From positions 1-32,529 of the forward strand of contig JAEWJH010000048.1 of assembly GCA_023386635.1 (NCBI GenBank): 32,529 bases of DNA, written 5' to 3'. Within the stretch, counting starts at the first letter, position 1; each line of letters begins with the position of its first letter. Shown here piece by piece: positions 24,881 to 32,529 of this stretch. A program made the translations under genes and the position numbers. The stretch is from Pseudomonadota bacterium. GTDB taxonomy: Bacteria > Pseudomonadota > Alphaproteobacteria > Rhizobiales > Xanthobacteraceae. Under the pieces are notes generated by a model. That model was not told the DNA's origin. It did no database searches and saw nothing but the letters and a program-made list of their open reading frames with translations.

Positions 24881-25351
24881 ATGCTGAATCCGCGCGCCTT
24901 GCTGGTGATCGTCCTCGCTGCCGTCGGCGGCGCGATCGCGGTCGGGGGGATGCTGACCGCGTCCGAGACGACGCATTTTCCGCTGCTGTTGATCCCGTTC
25001 GGCACGTCGATCCTGGTGGTGTTCGGCTCGCCCGAAGCGACGCCGGCGCAGCCGCGCTCGCTGATCGGCGGGCATCTGGTGAGCGCCGCGGTCGGTCTGC
25101 TGGTGCTCAAGCTGGTCGGCCCGCATGCCTGGGCGGCGGCCGCCGCCGTCGGCCTGTCGATGGTCGCGATGCATCTGACGCGAACGTTTCACCCGCCCGC
25201 AGGGATCGATCCGCTGATCATCGTCGTCAACAACATGCCGCTGACCTATTTTCTGCTGCCCGTCGCGGTCGGCGCGTTGACGCTCGCGCTGTTCGCAGGG
25301 CTGTGGCACCGGCTGGTCACCCGCGTGCCCTGGCCGGAGCGCTGGTGGTAG
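24881..25351 (+). CDS. HPP family membrane protein
   Basis: The 156-residue integral membrane protein has four to five TM segments and the family motif TFHPPAGIDPLI near residues 105-116, which names the HPP family. It also has the LIPFGTSILVVFGSPEATPA segment. Some plant and cyanobacterial HPP proteins transport nitrite; the bacterial role is not settled. It follows the porin terminator by 14 bp, leaving little room for its own promoter. It converges with the ABC transporter gene (18 bp between stops). Confidence 0.88.
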   Translation: MLNPRALLVIVLAAVGGAIAVGGMLTASETTHFPLLLIPFGTSILVVFGSPEATPAQPRSLIGGHLVSAAVGLLVLKLVGPHAWAAAAAVGLSMVAMHLTRTFHPPAGIDPLIIVVNNMPLTYFLLPVAVGALTLALFAGLWHRLVTRVPWPERWW

Positions 25352-25369
25352 AGCGTTGGACTCCAGCCG

Positions 25370-27082
25370 TCAGGCAGCGTCCGTCACCGTGAACGCGCCG
25401 TCTCGCGGCGTCAGGACGATCCGGCGGTGATGCCATTGTGCCAGGGTCGCGCGGTGGCCGATCGAGACGATGGTGGCGCCCGGCAGGCGCTCCGCCAGCA
25501 AACGGTAGAGATCGGCCTCGGCGGCATCGTCGAGCGAGGCGGTGGCCTCGTCGAGCAGCAGGATATCCGGCCGTTGCAGCAGCGCGCGGGCGATGGCGAG
25601 GCGCTGCTGCTCTCCGAGCGACAGCATCCGGTTCCAGTGATCCTCGCGGGCGACGTCGTCGGCGAGGCCGGGCAGCCCAACGGCGCGGATCGCGTCCGCC
25701 ACGTGCGCCGGGTCGATACTGCCGTCCGGCGCCGGATAGGCGATCGCGCCGGCGAGCGATCCCACCGGGAAATACGGCCGTTGTGGCACCGTCATCAGCC
25801 GCGCCTGCGGCGGCAGCGCGATGTTGCCGCTCACATAGGGCCAGATGCCGGCGATGGCCCGAAACAGCGTCGACTTGCCGGAGCCGGACGGACCCGTGAG
25901 CAGCACGCGCTCGCCGGCCTTGATGGCGAGGTTCGGAACGCCGAGCAGCATGCGGCCGTCCGGCAGCGACAGCGTCACCTCATTAAGGGCGATACGGGAT
26001 GCGTCGCTCGCCGGGGGCGGGGGTGCTTTCGCTTGCGCCGCAGCGGTCGCCTGCTCGAATCCGGACAGACGATCGATCACCGATTTCCAGTCCGCGATAT
26101 CGGCATAGGCCCCGACGAAGAACGACATCGCCTGCTGCACATAGCTGAACGCGGACGCCGTCTGCATGACGATGCCGAGCTGCACCGTGCCGGCGAAATA
26201 AGCGGGCGCTACCATGATGTAGGGAAACACCACGGCCGCCTGGTCGAAGCCGGCGCCAAAGAACGTCAGTTGTTTCTGCCGCGACATGATCGCGCGCCAG
26301 TTGCTCACCACGTTGCCGAACCGGTCCATCAGCCGCCCCGACTCGGCCGCCTCGCCGCGCAAGAGCGCGATCTGCTCGCCGTGCTCGCGCGTGCGCACCA
26401 GATTGAAGCGGAAGTCCGCTTCGTAGCGCTGTTGCAGGAAGGCGAGGCGGATCAGCGGCCGGCCGATCAGATGCGCGAACAGGGTGCCGAACACCGAATA
26501 GATCAGCGCCGCCCAGATCAGATAGCCGGGAATGCTCCACGACATGCCGAACAGATGCAGCGGCGCCGCTTCCGACAGGCCCCACAGGATCACCACGAAC
26601 GAGAAAATCGTCACGACCGAGTTGAGAAACGCGAGTCCGATCCGCAGCGCCCGATCGGCGAACAGCCGCAGGTCCTCGGCGATGCGCTGGTCCGGGTTAT
26701 CGGCGGCGTCGCCGATCAATTGCATGCGGTAGTGGCTGCCGCTCGCCAGCCAGGTGTCGAGATAGCGCCGCGTCATGAAGGTGCGCCAGCGGATCTGCAG
26801 CCACTGATTGAGATAGAGCTGGTAGACCTTGAGCACGATGTAGCAGGCGGCGAGCACGCAGAAATAGCCGAGCTGGCTGACGAACACCGCCCAGTCGCGA
26901 TCCTGCAGCGCGTTGTAGAAGCCATTATTCCAGCGGTTCACCAGCACGGTCAGCGCGACGACGCCCAGCTCGATGGCGATCAGCGCCCCGAGCAGGATGC
27001 GCCCGGCCCATCGGTCCTCGGAGCGGAAATAGGGCGCCGCGATCCGCCAGATGATGGCGAGTGTGGACAGCAATCCGCGCAA
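25370..27082 (-). CDS. ABC transporter, fused permease-ATPase, SbmA/YddA-like
   Basis: The 570-residue protein fuses an N-terminal SbmA/BacA-type membrane domain (ABC_membrane_2, about six TM helices in residues 1-330, with ALIAIELGVVALTVLVNRWN then NGFYNALQDRDW) to a C-terminal ATPase. Walker A GPSGSGKST is at 397-405, the signature is LSLGEQQRLAIARAL, Walker B is ILLLDEATASLDD, and the H-loop is SIGHR. Such proteins (YddA, Rv1819c, ABCD-like) move peptides, cobalamin or fatty acyl compounds. The start is a TTG at 27082 with cggag 6 bp upstream; no nearby ATG fits better. It is divergent from lctP across a 320-bp gap. Confidence 0.92.
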   Translation of the reverse strand: MRGLLSTLAIIWRIAAPYFRSEDRWAGRILLGALIAIELGVVALTVLVNRWNNGFYNALQDRDWAVFVSQLGYFCVLAACYIVLKVYQLYLNQWLQIRWRTFMTRRYLDTWLASGSHYRMQLIGDAADNPDQRIAEDLRLFADRALRIGLAFLNSVVTIFSFVVILWGLSEAAPLHLFGMSWSIPGYLIWAALIYSVFGTLFAHLIGRPLIRLAFLQQRYEADFRFNLVRTREHGEQIALLRGEAAESGRLMDRFGNVVSNWRAIMSRQKQLTFFGAGFDQAAVVFPYIMVAPAYFAGTVQLGIVMQTASAFSYVQQAMSFFVGAYADIADWKSVIDRLSGFEQATAAAQAKAPPPPASDASRIALNEVTLSLPDGRMLLGVPNLAIKAGERVLLTGPSGSGKSTLFRAIAGIWPYVSGNIALPPQARLMTVPQRPYFPVGSLAGAIAYPAPDGSIDPAHVADAIRAVGLPGLADDVAREDHWNRMLSLGEQQRLAIARALLQRPDILLLDEATASLDDAAEADLYRLLAERLPGATIVSIGHRATLAQWHHRRIVLTPRDGAFTVTDAA

Positions 27083-27402
27083 GGGGAACTCCGGATGGTG
27101 CAGAGCGCAACGAAAGTCGGTGGAGAGTTGCTGATATCGACTTTCTGCTGACAGCGAAATGCAGGCGCTTCTAAAATCTCGATAAATTCCGGCCGCGCGG
27201 CGCCGTTGACGCTTTGCGGCACTCTTGTCGGCCCCCGGTGAGTGACTTCTTATCCCCCGGCCGCGCGGCCGCCAAATGACAATCCGGTAAGCCGCGCGGG
27301 GACAACAAGGCCGCTGCGCGATCCGCGCCCATGCTGTGCTCTTGTGGCGATGACGTCAGCGACCACGGGGAATCCCAGGGGAAACGCCCAAGGAACACGC
27401 AG
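27083..27402. other. 320-bp divergent intergenic region with a 13-bp GC repeat
   Basis: No gene is supported here. The 13-mer ccggccgcgcggc occurs at 27189-27201 and 27257-27269; the second copy is part of a perfect 14-bp palindrome (27258-27271). A good ribosome site (aagga, 8 bp before 27403) ends the region. It must contain promoters for the ABC gene and lctP, but no clear -35/-10 pair was found. Confidence 0.45.
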
Positions 27403-29058
27403 ATGTGGAATCAGGTCTACAATCCATTCGGAAACGCTGTCCTGTCGACGATCGCGGCCGCGCTGCCGGTCGTCACGCTGCTGGTGTTGATCGCGTCCAA
27501 CAAGGTGAAGGCGCATATCGCCGCCATCATCGCTTTGATCGTCGCCAATCTGGTGGCGATCTTCATCTTCACGATGCCGGCCGGCATGTCGATCCGCTCG
27601 ACCGTGCTCGGCGCCGTCACCGGCTTCTTCCCGATCGGCTGGATCGTGCTCAACGTCATCTTCCTCTACCGGCTGACGGTGGAGAAGGGCGCGTTCGAGA
27701 CGTTGCAGCAAACCATCGGCAGCGTCAGCAATGACCGCCGCATCCAGTTGCTGCTGATCGCGTTCTGCTTCGGCGCGTTCTTCGAAGGCGCATCCGGCTT
27801 CGGCACGCCGGTCGCCGTGACCGGCGCGATCCTGATCGGGCTCGGCTTCTCGCCGCTCGCTGCGTCGGGCCTCTCGCTGATTGCGAATACGGCGCCGGTC
27901 GCTTACGGCGCGCTCGGCACGCCGATCGCCGGCCTGTCGAGCGTCACCGGTATCGATCCGTTCCTGCTCGGCGCCATGGTCGGACGGCAACTGCCGTTCT
28001 TCTCGCTGATCGTGCCGCTGTGGCTGATCGTGGTGTTTGCCGGCTGGCGCGGTGCGCTCGCCATCTGGCCGGCGATCCTCGTCACCGGCGTGTCGTTCGC
28101 GATCCCGCAATATCTGATCTCGAACTTCGTCAATCCGTGGATCGTCGACATCGGCGCGTCGCTGATCTCGATGGCCTGCCTGATCGGCTTTCTCAAAATC
28201 TGGCAGCCGAAGGCGATCTGGACCTCGGCGGCGCTCAGGGTGAAGGACGATTCCGCTGTCGGCCGTCCGGCGCCCGCCGCGGCGGCGCGGATGCCCTCGC
28301 GCGGCGAGGTCTGGATGTCGCTGACGCCGTGGATCATCGTCTGCGTGATCCTGCTGTTGTGGGGCACCAACTGGTTCAAGGGCCACGTCAATCCGTGGGC
28401 CACCTGGAACTATGCGGTGCCGGACCTGCACAACATGATCAACAAGGTGGCGCCGGTGGCGGCCAAGCCGACGCCGGAGGGCGCGGTGTTTTCCTTCACC
28501 TGGCTCACTTACACCGGCTCCGGCATGCTGATCGCCGCGATCATCTCCGGCGTCATCATGGGCTTCTCGCCGGGCAAGATCGTCGCTGAATACGGAAAGA
28601 CCATCAAGGTCTGCGCCTATTCGCTGATCACCATCTCGGCAATGCTGGCGATCGGCACGCTGACGCGGCTGTCGGGCATCGACGCGACGCTCGGCCTGGC
28701 GTTTGCCGGGACCGGGGTGCTCTACCCGTTCTTCGGTACCTTGCTCGGCTGGCTGGGCGTGGCGCTGACCGGGTCCGACACGGCCTCCAACGTACTGTTC
28801 GGCAACCTGCAGAAGATCACCTCCGAGCAGCTCGGCCTGTCGCCGATCCTGATGAGCGCGGCGAACTCGTCCGGCGGCGTCATGGGCAAGATGATCGATG
28901 CCCAGTCCATCGTGGTCGCCTCCACCGCGACCAACTGGTTCGGCCACGAAGGCACGATCCTGCGATTCGTGTTCTGGCATTCGATCGCGCTGGCCTGTCT
29001 GGTCGGCATCTTCGTGATGGCGCAGGCCTATATCTTCACCGGGATGATCGTGCAGTAG
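27403..29058 (+). CDS. lctP: L-lactate permease family transporter (LctP; lactate/glycolate)
   Basis: This is a proton-coupled importer of lactate and, in LldP/GlcA relatives, glycolate. It has 551 residues and about 13 TM helices. Family motifs are clear: FFEGASGFGTPVAVTGAIL, then NTAPVAYGALGTPI, and near the C-terminus GVALTGSDTASNVLFGNLQK then SSGGVMGKMIDAQS. The start at 27403 (MWNQVYNPFGNA) has aagga 8 bp upstream; a frame extension to 27331 lacks such a site. The nearby glcDEF genes make lactate or glycolate a sensible substrate. It is followed by a dispersed repeat and a terminator. Confidence 0.95.
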   Translation: MWNQVYNPFGNAVLSTIAAALPVVTLLVLIASNKVKAHIAAIIALIVANLVAIFIFTMPAGMSIRSTVLGAVTGFFPIGWIVLNVIFLYRLTVEKGAFETLQQTIGSVSNDRRIQLLLIAFCFGAFFEGASGFGTPVAVTGAILIGLGFSPLAASGLSLIANTAPVAYGALGTPIAGLSSVTGIDPFLLGAMVGRQLPFFSLIVPLWLIVVFAGWRGALAIWPAILVTGVSFAIPQYLISNFVNPWIVDIGASLISMACLIGFLKIWQPKAIWTSAALRVKDDSAVGRPAPAAAARMPSRGEVWMSLTPWIIVCVILLLWGTNWFKGHVNPWATWNYAVPDLHNMINKVAPVAAKPTPEGAVFSFTWLTYTGSGMLIAAIISGVIMGFSPGKIVAEYGKTIKVCAYSLITISAMLAIGTLTRLSGIDATLGLAFAGTGVLYPFFGTLLGWLGVALTGSDTASNVLFGNLQKITSEQLGLSPILMSAANSSGGVMGKMIDAQSIVVASTATNWFGHEGTILRFVFWHSIALACLVGIFVMAQAYIFTGMIVQ

Positions 29059-29061
29059 AAC

Positions 29062-29115
29062 ATGGTCCCGAAAAGCGGGAACCGGTTTCGGACAGGATCA
29101 TGCTCAAACGACAAG
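29062..29115. repeat. RIME-like dispersed palindromic element
   Basis: The segment just after the lctP stop reads as an imperfect hairpin (ccgaaa 29068-29073 / tttcgg 29086-29091, with agcggg and accgg between). It is followed by gatcatgctcaaa. I recognise this combination as a common intergenic palindrome of Bradyrhizobium/Rhizobium-type genomes (RIME-like). Only one copy is in the window. Confidence 0.7.
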
Positions 29116-29148
29116 AATGAGCGAAGGCGCCGAAACTTATGCAGGGTG

Positions 29149-29176
29149 GAAAGGCCGGCTTGCCGGCCTTTTCCTT
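29149..29176 (+). terminator. Probable terminator downstream of lctP
   Basis: A 9-bp stem (aaaggccgg 29150-29158 / ccggccttt 29163-29171) with a 4-nt loop is followed by a short T-rich run. It lies about 90 bp after the lctP stop, beyond the repeat element. Confidence 0.65.
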
Positions 29177-29408
29177 TGGGTTCCGGCTCGCCCGCGGAAT
29201 GAATCGCCGCGGCCGGTGTTTAATCGCGCGGGTCGCCTGTTGCGCTGCCCAACCGGTCCCATCCGGCTTTTCCCGATGAAAGCCGGTGGGTCGGTACCGG
29301 CGTGATTGACTAAAGTCCGAGAACCGACAACAATTTGCGATAGAACGATCGAAATCGTCGAACGATTAAGCCGACCGAAACAGGCGGCGATCTCATGGGA
29401 GGGCGACA
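29177..29408. other. Leader region of the TRAP operon
   Basis: With the repeat and terminator just upstream, the gap from lctP to dctP is 350 bp. No gene is supported in it. It ends with gggaggg 6 bp before the dctP ATG at 29409, a strong ribosome site. The tract 29335-29370 is relatively A+T-rich (gatagaacgatcgaaatcg) with repeated cgat motifs and may hold the promoter; this is weak. Confidence 0.4.
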
Positions 29409-30548
29409 ATGATTCAAGCTGACAGGAAAAGTGTGTCTGCGACCCGCCGCAAGTTCCTCGGCGGTGCGGCCGTCGGTGTAGCCGCGATCGGCGCTCCGAG
29501 CGTCGTTTCGGCCCAGGGGCCGATCAGCATGCGCTGGCAGAGCACCTGGCCGTCCAAGGACATCTTCCACGAATACGCGCTCGATTACGCCAAGAAGGTC
29601 AACGACATGACCGGCGGCGAGCTGAAGATCGAAGTGCTGCCCGCGGGCGCGGTGGTGCCGGCGTTCGGCCTGCTCGAAGCGGTGTCGAAGGGCACCCTCG
29701 ACGGCGGCCACGGCGTGCTCGTCTATCACTACGGCAAGCAGACGGCGCTCGCGCTGTGGGGCTCCGGTCCGGCGTTCGGCATGGATGCCAACATGCTGCT
29801 GTCCTGGCACAAATACGGCGGCGGCAAGCAGTTGCTCGAGAAGCTCTACGCCTCGATCGGCGCCAACGTCGTGTCGTACTGCTACGGCCCGATGCCGACC
29901 CAGCCGCTCGGCTGGTTCAAGAAGCCGGTGACCAAGGCCGACGATTTCAAGGGCCTCAAGTTCCGCACCGTCGGCATCTCCATCGACGTATTCCAGGGCC
30001 TCGGCGCCGCGGTGAACGCGCTGCCGGGCGGTGAAATCGTCGCGGCGATGGACCGCGGCCTGCTCGACGCGGCGGAATTCAACAACGCCTCGTCGGACCT
30101 CGCGCTCGGCTTCGCCGACGTGTCCAAGGTCTGCATGCTGCAGAGCTATCACCAGAACGCCGAGCAGTTCGAGATCATGTTCAACAAGGACAAGTACAAC
30201 GCGCTGCCGGAGAAGATGCGGGCGATCATCGACAACGCCGCCGAAGCGGCGAGCCATGACATGTCGGTGAAGGCGATCGACCGGTACTCGAAGGACTACA
30301 TCGATATGCAGACCAAGCATAACGTGAAGTTCTACAAGACGCCGGACTCGATCCTGCAGCGGCAGCTCGACATCTACGACAGCGTTGCCAAGAAAAAGGC
30401 GTCGGAGAATCCGCTGTTCAAGGAAATTCTCCAGTCGCAGCTCGCCTTCGCCAAGCGCGCCGTGCAGTGGGAGCAGGATACGGTGGTCAACCGCCGGATG
30501 GCCTATGCCCACTATTTCGGCCCGAACGGCGCGGCGGCGAAGCTGTAG
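29409..30548 (+). CDS. dctP: TRAP transporter solute-binding protein DctP (TakP-like)
   Basis: This is the periplasmic binding component of a tripartite ATP-independent transporter. It has 379 residues. A twin-arginine signal (RRKFLGG, residues 13-19, cleavage near SAQ|G) replaces the more common Sec signal. The family segments are present, including ALWGSGPAFGMDANMLLSWH and GANVVSYCYGPMPTQPLGWF, then LKFRTVGISIDVFQGLG and the conserved PGGEIVAAMDRGLLDAAEFN. The sequence style is that of the 2-oxo-acid/lactate-binding TakP/TTHA0766 branch, so a keto or hydroxy acid is the likely ligand, which the lctP and glc context supports. It is the first gene of the operon. Confidence 0.93.
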   Translation: MIQADRKSVSATRRKFLGGAAVGVAAIGAPSVVSAQGPISMRWQSTWPSKDIFHEYALDYAKKVNDMTGGELKIEVLPAGAVVPAFGLLEAVSKGTLDGGHGVLVYHYGKQTALALWGSGPAFGMDANMLLSWHKYGGGKQLLEKLYASIGANVVSYCYGPMPTQPLGWFKKPVTKADDFKGLKFRTVGISIDVFQGLGAAVNALPGGEIVAAMDRGLLDAAEFNNASSDLALGFADVSKVCMLQSYHQNAEQFEIMFNKDKYNALPEKMRAIIDNAAEAASHDMSVKAIDRYSKDYIDMQTKHNVKFYKTPDSILQRQLDIYDSVAKKKASENPLFKEILQSQLAFAKRAVQWEQDTVVNRRMAYAHYFGPNGAAAKL

Positions 30549-30565
30549 TCCGAACGACAATATGG

Positions 30566-30591
30566 CGCCATCCGGACTGCTCCGGATGGCG
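30566..30591 (+). other. Intra-operon hairpin between dctP and dctQ
   Basis: An 11-bp perfect stem (cgccatccgga 30566-30576 / tccggatggcg 30581-30591) with a 4-nt loop lies 17 bp after the dctP stop, without a T-tract. It probably protects the dctP mRNA 3' end or reduces read-through, allowing more binding protein than permease. Confidence 0.7.
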
Positions 30592-30727
30592 TCGTCGTCT
30601 CTTCACTGCATGATTGCGACGACGATCATCGCGGCGATCGGCCGGGCGAGCGGAGGTGTCTGCTGCCGCGAAGCTGCTTCTTGCCGCAAAGCTGTCTGGC
30701 GAGCCCCCGTCTTATGAGCATCACCCG

Positions 30728-31396
30728 ATGAACGGTCAGCGGTTCCTGCGCACCGTCGATCAGATCAGCACCTGGGCCGGCAAGGCGTCGGCCTGGCTCA
30801 TCCTGCTGCTGATGCTGGTCGTCTGCGTCGAAGTGTTCAAGCGCTACATCATGAACATGCCGACGTCGTGGATCTTCGACGCCACCAACATGCTGTACGG
30901 CACGTCGTTCATGCTCGGCGGCGCCTACACGCTGGCGCAGAACGCGCATGTGCGCGGCGACTTCCTGTATTCGTCGATGCGGCCGCGCACGCAGGCCTCG
31001 CTCGATCTCGTTTTGTATTTCGTGTTCTTCATTCCCGGCATCGCCGCGCTGATCTATGCCGGCGCCGACTACGCCGCGGATTCCTGGCGGATCGCCGAGC
31101 ACTCCAACGTCACCGCCGACGGCCCGCCGGTCTACCACTTCAAGACCGTGATCCCGATCGCCGGCGCGCTGGTGATGCTGCAGGGCCTCGCCGAGATCGT
31201 CCGCTGCATCATGTGCATCCGCGACGGCTACTGGCCCGAGCGTCTCGCGGACGTCGCCGAGACCGACGTGATCGGCGAGCAGCTCGCGAACAGCGAATTC
31301 GTCGACGAGGAATCGCGCCGCATCGCCATCGAGAAGGCGCAAAAGATCGATGAGGAAGCGCGCCAGCGCGGCATGGGCGGGAATACGCAGCTATGA
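30728..31396 (+). CDS. dctQ: TRAP transporter small permease DctQ
   Basis: This is the four-TM small membrane subunit of the TRAP system, 222 residues. The start at 30728 (MNGQRFLRTVDQISTWAGKA) follows a weak site. Helices include ASAWLILLLMLVVCVEVFKR, YGTSFMLGGAYTLAQNAHVR (with the conserved N-x-HVRGDFLY) and ASLDLVLYFVFFIPGIAALI, plus IPIAGALVMLQGLAEIVRCI. It has a charged C-terminal tail of about 50 residues (EEARQRGMGGNTQL). Its stop overlaps the dctM start (ATGA at 31393). It is 179 bp after dctP with a hairpin between. Confidence 0.93.
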   Translation: MNGQRFLRTVDQISTWAGKASAWLILLLMLVVCVEVFKRYIMNMPTSWIFDATNMLYGTSFMLGGAYTLAQNAHVRGDFLYSSMRPRTQASLDLVLYFVFFIPGIAALIYAGADYAADSWRIAEHSNVTADGPPVYHFKTVIPIAGALVMLQGLAEIVRCIMCIRDGYWPERLADVAETDVIGEQLANSEFVDEESRRIAIEKAQKIDEEARQRGMGGNTQL

Positions 31397-32529
31397 TGAT
31401 CAGCGAACCCGCACTCGGGCTGTTGATGCTCGTGCTCATCGTGGTCGTGATCATGATGGGTTTCGCCACGGCGTTCACGCTGATGGGCCTCGGCATCATC
31501 TTCGGCTTCATCGCCTTCTACGTGCCGGGCGAAGCCTGGACCCATAACCGTGTCTTCGACCTGATGGTCCAGCGCACCTACGGCGCGATGACCAACGACG
31601 TCCTCATCTCGATCCCGCTGTTCGTGCTGATGGGATATGTGATGGAGCGCGGCGCGCTGGTCGACAAAATGTTCCACGCGATCCAGCTCGCGTTCCGCCG
31701 CATGCCGGCCTCGCTCGCGGTCGCTTCGCTGATCGTGTGCACGTTCTGGGGCATCGCGTCGGGTCTGGTCGGCGCCGTCGTCGTGCTGATGGGCGTCATC
31801 GCCTTCAACCCGATGCTGAAAGCCGGCTACGACACGCGGCTCGCGGCCGGTGTCATCACCGCTGGCGGCACGCTCGGCATCCTCATTCCGCCGTCGGTGA
31901 TGATCATCGTCTATGCGGCGGTGGCGGGACAGTCGGTGGTGAAGCTCTACGCCGCGGCGATGTTTCCGAGCTTCTTCCTGTCGTTCCTCTATCTCGTCTA
32001 CATTATCGGCTGGGCGCTCATCAATCCGCGCATCGCGCCGCAACTGCCGCCGTCCGCGCAGGTGGTCCCGGTGCGGCCGTGGATCGCGGAACTGCAGCAG
32101 CGCTATACGCCGAAACTGTTTCCCGCGTTGCTGTGGGCGGTCGCCGCGCCGGGCCGGGCGCTGCGCATCACCGCCGGCGGCACCCGCGTCAGCTACGGCA
32201 TGCTGGTGCACAATCTCGGCTATGCGCTGGTGCCGCTGACGCTGACGGTCGGCATGCTCGCGCTGACGTGGTGGTATGTCGTCATCCACCAGCAGCCGGA
32301 TGTGGAAGCGCCGCGCCCGGTGGCGATGGGGACGCAAGGCGCGGGAAATGCGCCGTCGAACGCGCCGGCCACACCCGCCGCCGAAGAAGCGCCGCAGCAG
32401 CTCGGTTTCGGCGCGCCGCAACCGTCGGCGGTCGAGGAAGCGCCGCAGGCGCTCGGCTTCGGCACCGCGCCGGCCGAGCAGAAGGGCCAGAACGAAAGCC
32501 TGCAACAGATGGGGAGCGTCGATCTGCGC
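31393..32529 (+). CDS. dctM: TRAP transporter large permease DctM, N-terminal part (3' end outside window)
   Basis: This is the large ion-coupled permease subunit. The frame is open from 31393 to the window end (379 codons). It has the family patterns GFATAFTLMGLGIIFGFIAF, DVLISIPLFVLMGYVMERGA and ASGLVGAVVVLMGVIAFNPM, followed by GGTLGILIPPSVMIIVYA, which forms the transport core. After the helix LTLTVGMLALTWWYVVIHQQ comes a cytoplasmic Pro/Ala-rich loop carrying two copies of EEAPQ(Q/A)LGFG (residues 331-340 and 348-357). This marks the long (about 600-residue) DctM subclass rather than the compact one. It overlaps dctQ by ATGA. Confidence 0.93.
   Translation, partial: MMISEPALGLLMLVLIVVVIMMGFATAFTLMGLGIIFGFIAFYVPGEAWTHNRVFDLMVQRTYGAMTNDVLISIPLFVLMGYVMERGALVDKMFHAIQLAFRRMPASLAVASLIVCTFWGIASGLVGAVVVLMGVIAFNPMLKAGYDTRLAAGVITAGGTLGILIPPSVMIIVYAAVAGQSVVKLYAAAMFPSFFLSFLYLVYIIGWALINPRIAPQLPPSAQVVPVRPWIAELQQRYTPKLFPALLWAVAAPGRALRITAGGTRVSYGMLVHNLGYALVPLTLTVGMLALTWWYVVIHQQPDVEAPRPVAMGTQGAGNAPSNAPATPAAEEAPQQLGFGAPQPSAVEEAPQALGFGTAPAEQKGQNESLQQMGSVDLR
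32383..32463 (+). repeat. Two-copy decapeptide repeat inside dctM loop
   Basis: Two copies of a 30-bp unit encoding EEAPQ(Q/A)LGFG lie at 32383-32412 and 32434-32463, a 51-bp period. They fall in a hydrophilic loop that interrupts the membrane domains. Further copies could exist beyond the window. Confidence 0.8.

Noticed and set aside
25427..27151. 574-codon plus-strand frame
   Set aside because: Antisense to the ABC transporter, with composition typical of a shadow frame.
27250..28980. 576-codon minus-strand frame
   Set aside because: Antisense to lctP; Arg/Asp/His-rich without domains.

Overview
The window looks like chromosomal DNA from a GC-rich alphaproteobacterium, most likely a member of the Hyphomicrobiales (Bradyrhizobium / Xanthobacteraceae-like). 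The clues are strong G/C bias at third codon positions, the conserved order ybgF(cpoB)-tilS-ftsH, an SbmA/YddA-type exporter, a TorF-type porin, TRAP transporters, and a dispersed palindromic element of the kind known from this order (29062-29115). No rRNA, tRNA, CRISPR array, insertion sequence or phage gene was seen.

Layout. (1) 2-4050: housekeeping block with the end of cpoB, a VOC-fold gene carrying an apparent frameshift, tilS and ftsH, closed by a strong terminator. (2) 4053-5450: divergent enoyl-CoA hydratase and TetR regulator sharing a 48-bp promoter with a perfect palindrome. (3) 5520-8540: azlC-azlD amino-acid exporter, a 14-bp tandem repeat, nnrS, and a coupled unknown gene with an Ada-like cysteine motif. 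(4) 8555-10987: Tat-exported ACMSD-like amidohydrolase and an MFS transporter, both on the minus strand. (5) 11152-14011: Zn-dependent sugar dehydrogenase next to a GH15 glycosidase. (6) 14079-17017: orphan acetolactate-synthase-like ThDP enzyme, TetR regulator and GNAT acetyltransferase. (7) 17090-22809: secreted cytochrome c divergent from glycolate oxidase genes glcD, glcE and glcF. The glc set is interrupted twice, by a toxin-antitoxin pair with a frameshifted toxin and by a dedA gene on the opposite strand. (8) 22864-25351: DUF2239 gene with a repeat-bearing promoter, TorF-like porin and HPP membrane protein. (9) 25370-27082: SbmA/YddA-like ABC exporter. (10) 27403-32529: LctP lactate/glycolate permease and a TRAP operon (dctP-dctQ-dctM, the last cut by the window edge).

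Function. Regions 7 and 10 together suggest a 2-hydroxy/2-oxo-acid module: LctP and the TRAP system could import lactate, glycolate or related keto acids, GlcDEF would oxidise glycolate (and perhaps D-lactate), and the cytochrome c beside glcD could serve respiration. The GH15 enzyme and dehydrogenase in region 5 could release glucose and oxidise it.

Most interesting points. Two single-base frameshifts (VOC gene and ParE-like toxin) both look like shortened homopolymers. The glc operon is split and its parts are joined by ATGA overlaps through the toxin-antitoxin pair. The DUF2239 promoter has two identical 10-bp boxes around its -35 element, and its product contains a possible ribbon-helix-helix segment. 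An unknown gene coupled to nnrS has an Ada-like metal-binding motif. I found no convincing wholly new multi-gene system; the DUF2239 promoter and the nnrS partner are the best leads.
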